Assembly: GCA_024867545.1 (NCBI GenBank)
Contig: JANFNE010000071.1
Location: forward strand, 180,674 to 244,673
DNA length: 64,000 nt
Direction: 5' to 3'
Source of the DNA: Phytopythium helicoides
Lineage: Eukaryota; Oomycota; Peronosporomycetes; Pythiales; Pythiaceae
Part shown: positions 56,281 to 64,000 of the stretch, piece by piece
Layout of the letters: each line of letters begins with the position of its first letter
How positions within the stretch are numbered: the first letter of the stretch is position 1
The notes under the pieces: model-generated
The model's database searches: none
What the model was told of the DNA's origin: nothing
The model's input: only the letters and a program-made list of their open reading frames with translations
Program-made: the position numbers and the translations under genes

Positions 56281-57840
56281 GTATAACATCCGATACAAAA
56301 ATGAAAACCCACCCACAGTGCTACCGCAAAGCCATATAGTATGACACAACGATGTCACAGGAATGTTCCCATACTATTGGCAGTTGTGTTGTACATTGTG
56401 TTGACAGTAAAACCACTAGTATTGGCACCGCAGCAAGTTGATGGAAGTGAATGCAACACAGGCAAGTTGTTCTCAATCTACAAGCCAACGCAGTTCGCGT
56501 CATGATATATTGCGTGACCATCAATGCACTTGTGCAAGCGGGTGGAATGACAACATGAGCCAAATGAAACTCACACACAGAGCATAAAGCAAATTCAAAA
56601 GATGGACAATCAACTACCAAGGAAACAAAACAGACTTGGTATAGCAGTGGGCGACTGTGAATGGATACGTGAAACATTACGTGTTCGTGAACTTGATGTC
56701 ACCAAGGTACACATGTGGAACATACCATGAGCGAGTGTAATCCTACATTTTCGATTCGTCCACAATGAAATCTAACGCCATGAGATGCTACCAATATACA
56801 ATTGACTGACATGTGGCAGATGGCAACATGTGATACCTTCTTGAGAAATACTTGATGATCATATGCACTGTGATGTGACGACTAGTGTTCTAAGACGAGG
56901 CGACATTGATGACTACAGCTCAATTAGTTGATCATCAAGTGCATTTATGCGATGCATGTAATGAGCATGCAGTGAACCAAACGAAAACGCGTGATTCACT
57001 ACACGACAAACTGTACACAGAACATGTTGATCGAACATAACTGTTGGTGACCTACACCGGTGTCTCAAAAGGTGGTAGTAGTTTTACCTCTGCATGCAGC
57101 GCGAAGGTCAACTCGAACTCTTGAGCGTGTGGTCGCCTCTCGGTAATTGATTTCAACCGACAGACAGCTACACTGCACGTGCAAACCCAGCTTCAGAGAC
57201 GTGCTCATTCTCTTTTGGCAATCAATGCCAGATAGTTTCAAGGAAACCTGCCTGCGCTGTCCATGATGATATTGGATGCATGAAATGAAACCACAGTGTT
57301 TGGAAGTGGGTATTATGATGAAGAGAGGATCATGTTTTCAACCAACTAGACGAATGAATACCATATCGGCGCTGATGTGTTAGCAGAGCTGTGACGTATG
57401 CACTAGCATGAGTAGTTGGTGACACGTGCCGTTGTCACATAAGATGATGGAAAGCAAGGACGTTGAGCACATTGTGGTTTGACAGTAAGTTGTGAGGGCT
57501 GACGCGGAGTAGATTATAATTGAAGAGAATTGTAGAGTAATGAGTATTTGATGGCGCATGTGATGGTGGTGTGCAGACGAGAAGATAAACAAAGAAACGT
57601 AGTGATGGAGAATGATACGCGAACGTATAAAAAGCGTGGCAGACACGGCAAGTATAACGGAATCAAATGAGAGGCATGGACAACATGTTGGTGTGAGGAT
57701 GGTTGGTACGTATTGAATGAAGATGGCAGTTAGAAGCATTTGGAGAGATACATTTATTCGAAGTGAAAAACACACGCGATATCGATGTGAATGCGCGCGC
57801 AAAGCTGTGTAGCAGCATTTGAAAACCCGGTGTGGAGATT
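56281..57840. repeat. Diverged copy of the 1.6-kb subtelomeric unit
   Basis: Clearly alignable with the units at 57920-62724 (for example ACTATTGGCAGTTGTGTTGT and TGTACATTGTG at 56373-56400 and 58220-58245) but with many substitutions and length changes. Its last part (57676-57795) recurs near the telomere at 63550-63658. No gene is supported in it. Confidence 0.75.
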
Positions 57841-57951
57841 AATTAGGGTTCGGAAATATATCGGTAATAAATCGGAAAGAAAATGTAAATTACGACAGGG
57901 TTTAGTAGGGTTTAATCCAGAGTTTAGGGTTTAGGGAACTTATACATGTCC

Positions 57952-58070
57952 GGACAATGGCTAGCCCGATACAAATTCCAAGATAAAAGTGGCAGGACAA
58001 TGGCCATCCCTCCCCGGAGCCATTGTCCTGCCACTTTTGTCTTGGAATTTGTATCGGGCTAGCCATCGTC
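57952..58070. repeat. Palindrome of unit 1
   Basis: Arms of about 53 nt (GGACAATGGCTAGCCCGATA... against its complement) around CATCCCTCCCCGGAGC; slightly degraded right end (ATCGTC). Confidence 0.85.
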
Positions 58071-59550
58071 CCGAGCGCAGATGTCCGGACCCTTAACTAT
58101 GGAAATTCCCTATATGTCAGCCCTTGATGGAAACTCCGATACAAAAACTAAACCTCACCCACGGTACTACCACAAAGCCATACTGTACGTAACAACGATG
58201 TCACTGGAATGTTGCCAGACTATTGGCAGTTGTGTTGTACATTGTGTGGGTAGTAAAACCACATGTACTGCCACCGTAGCAAGTAGATGGATGTGAATGG
58301 CACACAGGCAAGTTATTCTCAATCAAGCAACCATTGCTATTCTTGTTATCAAGAAGTGTGTGACTGTCAATATCATTCATGTAAGCTGAGGGACTGACGA
58401 CATGTACCAATTCAAACACACATACAGAACATGAAGCAAGCTCAACTGATGGACAAGTAAGTATCAAGGAAACAAAACAGACTTGTTGTAGCAGTGGGCG
58501 ACTGTGAATGGATACGAGAAACAACACATGTTCTGATGTCACCATGGTACAGATGTGGAACATACCATGGGCGAGTGTAATCCTACATTTTGGATTGGTT
58601 CGCAATGAAATCGAACGCCATGAGATGTTACCAATGGAGAATTGACTGACATATAATGGATAACAAGCTGTCACGGATACTTCACGACCAATACTTGTTG
58701 GTTAAATGGACTGAGACGTGACGACTAGTGTCTGAATTGAGACACCATTGATAGCTAGAGCTCACCTTGTTGATCAGCAAGGGGGCTGATGTGAAGCATG
58801 TAATGAACATGAAGTAAACAAAACTACTGAAGCACATGATTCACTATACAGTGAAGTGTGCAAAAAACATGATGAACTAGCATACCGATTGATAGCGACG
58901 TACTCCACTTCACTGACGCAGCTATTCTCTTTCCAAAATATATACCAAGTAACTTTGAAGCAAATGTGCGCTGTGGTTGATGCTTTGGACAGTGCAATGA
59001 ACTGTGTGTAGCCAAAGCGATTGGAACTGTACTTAATCATGCAGTGCGAATCTAATGCTTTGAACCAAGTGGAAATGAACCAACACCATGTCGGTGCTGG
59101 AGTGTAAGCTGAATTGGCACGTGTTCGCGACGATGAGTGTGAGAAGAGGCGAGTCCTTATCTCGGATCATGATGGAAAGCAATCACTTTGTACGTGTGCT
59201 CGCTCGGTGATACGTGTTGACAAGTAAAATGGAGGAGAGTATGATGAAAAAAATGGTATGGGTTTGAGCGTTTGATGGTGGATGTTGTGATGATTTGTGC
59301 AGACGACGTGAGACAACAAGAGAAAGCAGAGATGGATAGTTGTAGACAGATGGTATTGACCGAGTGATAGCGATGGTGTATATGAGTAGAGAATGTGAAA
59401 ACGCTCAAGATTGTAAGGGTGTGGGATGGTTGGTATGTCGATAACGATGTTGTCAGTGTGCAGTACAAGCCATCTATGATTGATTCAATGTGACGGTGTG
59501 ATGAGAAAATATAGCACAGGGTTTAGGGTTTAGGGAACTTATACATGTCC

Positions 59551-59670
59551 GGACAATGGCTAGCCCGATACAAATTCCAAGATAAAAGTGGCAGGACAAT
59601 GGCCATCCCTCCCCGGAGCCATTGTCCTGCCACTTTTGTCTTGGAATTTGTATCGGGCTAGCCATTGTCC
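59551..59670. repeat. Palindrome of unit 2
   Basis: Arms of about 53 nt with one visible mismatch (AAGATAAAAG against AAGACAAAAG when complemented), short GC-rich loop. Confidence 0.9.
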
Positions 59671-61153
59671 GTCCCGAGCGCAGATGTCCGGACCCTTAAC
59701 TATGGAAATTCCCTATATGTCAGCCCTTGATGGAAACTCCGATACAAAAACTAAACCTCACCCACGGTACTACCACAAAGCCATACTGTACGTAACAACG
59801 ATGTCACTGGAATGTTGCCAGACTATTGGCAGTTGTGTTGTACATTGTGTGGGTAGTAAAACCACATGTACTGCCACCGTAGCAAGTAGATGGATGTGAA
59901 TGGCACACAGGCAAGTTATTCTCAATCAAGCAACCATTGCTATTCTTGTTATCAAGAAGTGTGTGACTGTCAATATCATTCATGTAAGCTGAGGGACTGA
60001 CGACATGTACCAATTCAAACACACATACAGAACATGAAGCAAGCTCAACTGATGGACAAGTAAGTATCAAGGAAACAAAACAGACTTGTTGTAGCAGTGG
60101 GCGACTGTGAATGGATACGAGAAACAACACATGTTCTGATGTCACCATGGTACAGATGTGGAACATACCATGGGCGAGTGTAATCCTACATTTTGGATTG
60201 GTTCGCAATGAAATCGAACGCCATGAGATGTTACCAATGGAGAATTGACTGACATATAATGGATAACAAGCTGTCACGGATACTTCACGACCAATACTTG
60301 TTGGTTAAATGGACTGAGACGTGACGACTAGTGTCTGAATTGAGACACCATTGATAGCTAGAGCTCACCTTGTTGATCAGCAAGGGGGCTGATGTGAAGC
60401 ATGTAATGAACATGAAGTAAACAAAACTACTGAAGCACATGATTCACTATACAGTGAAGTGTGCAAAAAACATGATGAACTAGCATACCGATTGATAGCG
60501 ACGTACTCCACTTCACTGACGCAGCTATTCTCTTTCCAAAATATATACCAAGTAACTTTGAAGCAAATGTGCGCTGTGGTTGATGCTTTGGACAGTGCAA
60601 TGAACTGTGTGTAGCCAAAGCGATTGGAACTGTACTTAATCATGCAGTGCGAATCTAATGCTTTGAACCAAGTGGAAATGAACCAACACCATGTCGGTGC
60701 TGGAGTGTAAGCTGAATTGGCACGTGTTCGCGACGATGAGTGTGAGAAGAGGCGAGTCCTTATCTCGGATCATGATGGAAAGCAATCACTTTGTACGTGT
60801 GCTCGCTCGGTGATACGTGTTGACAAGTAAAATGGAGGAGAGTATGATGAAAAAAATGGTATGGGTTTGAGCGTTTGATGGTGGATGTTGTGATGATTTG
60901 TGCAGACGACGTGAGACAACAAGAGAAAGCAGAGATGGATAGTTGTAGACAGATGGTATTGACCGAGTGATAGCGATGGTGTATATGAGTAGAGAATGTG
61001 AAAACGCTCAAGATTGTAAGGGTGTGGGATGGTTGGTATGTCGATAACGATGTTGTCAGTGTGCAGTACAAGCCATCTATGATTGATTCAATGTGACGGT
61101 GTGATGAGAAAATATAGCACAGGGTTTAGGGTTTAGGGAACTTATACATGTCC

Positions 61154-61273
61154 GGACAATGGCTAGCCCGATACAAATTCCAAGATAAAAGTGGCAGGAC
61201 AATGGCCATCCCTCCCCGGAGCCATTGTCCTGCCACTTTTGTCTTGGAATTTGTATCGGGCTAGCCATTGTCC
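61154..61273. repeat. Palindrome of unit 3
   Basis: Same as unit 2, 1,603 bp further on, with the same mismatch. Confidence 0.9.
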
Positions 61274-62724
61274 GTCCCGAGCGCAGATGTCCGGACCCTT
61301 AACTATGGAAATTCCCTATATGTCAGCCCTTGATGGAAACTCCGATACAAAAACTAAACCTCACCCACGGTACTACCACAAAGCCATACTGTACGTAACA
61401 ACGATGTCACTGGAATGTTGCCAGACTATTGGCAGTTGTGTTGTACATTGTGTGGGTAGTAAAACCACATGTACTGCCACCGTAGCAAGTAGATGGATGT
61501 GAATGGCACACAGGCAAGTTATTCTCAATCAAGCAACCATTGCTATTCTTGTTATCAAGAAGTGTGTGACTGTCAATATCATTCATGTAAGCTGAGGGAC
61601 TGACGACATGTACCAATTCAAACACACATACAGAACATGAAGCAAGCTCAACTGATGGACAAGTAAGTATCAAGGAAACAAAACAGACTTGTTGTAGCAG
61701 TGGGCGACTGTGAATGGATACGAGAAACAACACATGTTCTGATGTCACCATGGTACAGATGTGGAACATACCATGGGCGAGTGTAATCCTACATTTTGGA
61801 TTGGTTCGCAATGAAATCGAACGCCATGAGATGTTACCAATGGAGAATTGACTGACATATAATGGATAACAAGCTGTCACGGATACTTCACGACCAATAC
61901 TTGTTGGTTAAATGGACTGAGACGTGACGACTAGTGTCTGAATTGAGACACCATTGATAGCTAGAGCTCACCTTGTTGATCAGCAAGGGGGCTGATGTGA
62001 AGCATGTAATGAACATGAAGTAAACAAAACTACTGAAGCACATGATTCACTATACAGTGAAGTGTGCAAAAAACATGATGAACTAGCATACCGATTGATA
62101 GCGACGTACTCCACTTCACTGACGCAGCTATTCTCTTTCCAAAATATATACCAAGTAACTTTGAAGCAAATGTGCGCTGTGGTTGATGCTTTGGACAGTG
62201 CAATGAACTGTGTGTAGCCAAAGCGATTGGAACTGTACTTAATCATGCAGTGCGAATCTAATGCTTTGAACCAAGTGGAAATGAACCAACACCATGTCGG
62301 TGCTGGAGTGTAAGCTGAATTGGCACGTGTTCGCGACGATGAGTGTGAGAAGAGGCGAGTCCTTATCTCGGATCATGATGGAAAGCAATCACTTTGTACG
62401 TGTGCTCGCTCGGTGATACGTGTTGACAAGTAAAATGGAGGAGAGTATGATGAAAAAAATGGTATGGGTTTGAGCGTTTGATGGTGGATGTTGTGATGAT
62501 TTGTGCAGACGACGTGAGACAACAAGAGAAAGCAGAGATGGATAGTTGTAGGCAGATGGTATTGACCGAGTGATAGCGATGGTGTATATGAGTAGAGATT
62601 GTGAAAACGCTCAACATTATAAGGGTGTGGCATGGTTGGTATGTCGATAACGATGTTGTCAGTGTGCAGTACAAGCCATCTATAATTGATTCAATGTGAC
62701 GGTGTGATGAGAAAATATAGCACA

Positions 62725-63549
62725 TGTGAGTACGCGCCCGAAGTTCTATATATATACTATGCGGAATGAACGTTCATTCGGGGTTCCGTGGTGCCGTAAT
62801 ATTGGGTAAATTACCGGGTTTTGTTTGCATTCGATACCGTAATTTACTTGATTCGGGCCGTAATAAACCCGTATTTTACAGACAGGGTTTAGTTGGGTTA
62901 GTAGGGTTTAGAGACTGTGTCCCTGGAGATCCAGCCAGCCAATCTTTCTGAAAATTTGGGAGGATACGTACGAAAGCTGTACGGACTCGGACGACAAGTC
63001 GAATTTCCGGAAATAACTCTGGAACTTTATCAAAAACCGCGAAAACTAATATATCAGAATCCAACCAGCCGATTTCGATTTTTCTTTTTCCAGCGTACTC
63101 AGCGTGGTCGATTTAGTGGGGGTAGCATGTTTCAAAAGTTCAATATGAAAAGTATTAGCTGAGATATGGACGAAACGTATACTGTAGGTATACTGTTCGG
63201 ATTGGGTATAGTATCAACCGGAATATACGGTCTACATGTATAGCGATATACACTGCAGACGTATACACACTGATGCCGTATAATATACACACGAGCTGTA
63301 TACATATACGTCCAGGTATCCTACCTGTGTATAGTGACTATCACATACTGCCACGACAATAGAGTGACAACAGGCACCACCCTGTATAGTAGTACAACCC
63401 TTCAATAGAACCACCCTCTACAGTGAACACCTCTGTATCAGAACCCTCTCAAACCTGTTTGGGCAACACAGTACTTGCAGTATCATAACGCCCACCTGCT
63501 GCGCATTCAGTTTGCGTGCGTTTGGGACACACTGGATTCACAGACAAGA
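62725..63549. other. AT-rich subtelomeric sequence, no gene seen
   Basis: Contains a perfect 16-bp palindrome GAATGAACGTTCATTC (62764-62779), scattered TTTAGGG-like fragments near 62884-62912, and a TATAC-rich stretch (63170-63330) with many GTATAC/TATACA words. The open frame at 62917 has no ATG start. Confidence 0.6.
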
Positions 63550-63740
63550 GGAATGGACAATATAGTGGTGTGAGGATGATTTGAATGAAGATGACAGTTT
63601 AAAGTAGTTGGCGAGATTCATTTATTCAAAGTGATAAACGCATGCGATATTGATGTGATAGGGTTTAGGGTTTAGGGAACTTAAACAGGGGAGGACAATG
63701 GCCCATTTCATACAAACTTCAAGATAAAAAGGGGAGGACA
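63550..63740. repeat. Telomere-proximal subtelomeric block
   Basis: 63550-63658 repeats the tail of the diverged unit (57676-57795). Then AGGGTTTAGGGTTTAGGG, a ~64-bp insert (AACTTAAACAGGGGAGGACA ... AAAAAGGGGAGGACA) with GGGGAGGACA as a direct repeat, and the telomere array. Confidence 0.8.
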
Positions 63741-64000
63741 GGGTTTAGGGTTTAGGGTTTAGGGTTTAGGGTTTAGGTTTAGGGTTTAGGGTTTAGGGTT
63801 TAGGGTTTAGGGTTTAGGGTTTAGGGTTTAGGGTTTAGGGTTTAGGGTTTAGGGTTTAGGGTTTAGGGTTTAGGGTTTAGGGTTTAGGGTTTAGGGTTTA
63901 GGGTTTAGGGTTTAGGGTTTAGGGTTTAGGGTTTAGGGTTTAGGGTTTAGGGTTTAGGGTTTAGGGTTTAGGGTTTAGGGTTTAGGGTTTAGGGTTTAGG
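63741..64000 (+). repeat. Telomere repeat array (TTTAGGG)n
   Basis: About 37 copies of the 7-mer TTTAGGG running to the window end, G-rich strand 5' to 3' toward the right, as at a right chromosome end. One copy near 63775 lacks a G (TTTAGG). The same 7-mer is the known plant-type and oomycete telomere repeat. Confidence 0.97.

Larger units (their letters stand above)
57920..62724. repeat. Tandem array of three 1.6-kb subtelomeric units
   Basis: Units 57920-59518 (1,599 bp), 59519-61121 (1,603 bp) and 61122-62724 (1,603 bp). They are nearly identical; unit 1 lacks 4 bases after its palindrome, and unit 3 has a few changes in its last 180 bases. Each begins with about two and a half TTTAGGG repeats, followed by a ~120-bp palindrome. 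Short frames recur in all units only because the DNA does; none is convincing as a gene. Confidence 0.95.

Noticed and set aside
58201..58674. 157-codon frame repeated in each 1.6-kb unit
   Set aside because: Starts with GTG, not ATG, and its identity across units only reflects recent tandem duplication.
62764..62779. 16-bp perfect palindrome as a protein-binding operator
   Set aside because: A short palindrome in AT-rich subtelomeric sequence with no gene nearby; no support beyond symmetry.
57920..64000. CRISPR-like array
   Set aside because: Repeats are either 1.6 kb or 7 bp without spacers, and the genome is eukaryotic.

Overview
The window looks like one end of an oomycete chromosome (Phytophthora/Pythium-type; I cannot name the genus). 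The clues are short GT-AG introns of about 60-80 bp, two tandem bZIP-like/START-like proteins of the kind expanded in oomycetes, an oomycete-style Ty3/gypsy element with a plant-type RNase H and a chromodomain, and a terminal (TTTAGGG)n array reading outward at the right edge.

Bases 1-31,000 are GC-rich and gene-dense. In order: a partial torsin-like AAA+ protein (-); two bZIP-like/START-like paralogues (-); a membrane-anchored acidic protein (+); a PF11051-type mannosyltransferase (+); a PX-RING ubiquitin ligase (-); a FUN14 protein (+, spliced); an MFS sugar transporter (+, four exons); a mucin-like polytopic TRP-like protein (-); a coiled-coil protein (+); a large FAAL-ACP-alpha-oxoamine synthase fusion (+); a SANT/Myb-like protein (+); and a coiled-coil protein (-). 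Several of these carry single-base frame breaks, often in compensating pairs, which look more like consensus errors than decay.

Bases 31,500-47,300 are retroelement territory. A copia gag fragment and a palindromic MITE-like hairpin precede a complete, apparently young 14.3-kb LTR retrotransposon at 32,914-47,256. It lies on the minus strand with colinear 989-bp LTRs and a 4-bp target duplication. It encodes gag, then pol (protease, RT, a degenerate RNase H, a second intact RNase H, integrase, chromodomain). It also carries an uninterrupted 875-codon ORF in antisense next to the 3' LTR.

Bases 47,300-55,460 are AT-richer, with broken ORFs: transposase-like pieces, degenerate repeats, and the remains of a RecQ-like helicase whose motifs I-V are still readable across several frames. 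Its position about 8.5 kb from the telomere array recalls the telomere-linked helicases of fungi.

Bases 55,460-64,000 are subtelomeric. A small sequence block recurs next to TTTAGGG seeds. There is one diverged and three nearly identical copies of a 1.6-kb tandem unit, each opening with telomeric repeats and a ~120-bp palindrome. About 0.8 kb of AT-rich sequence follows, then about 260 bp of telomere repeats to the window end.
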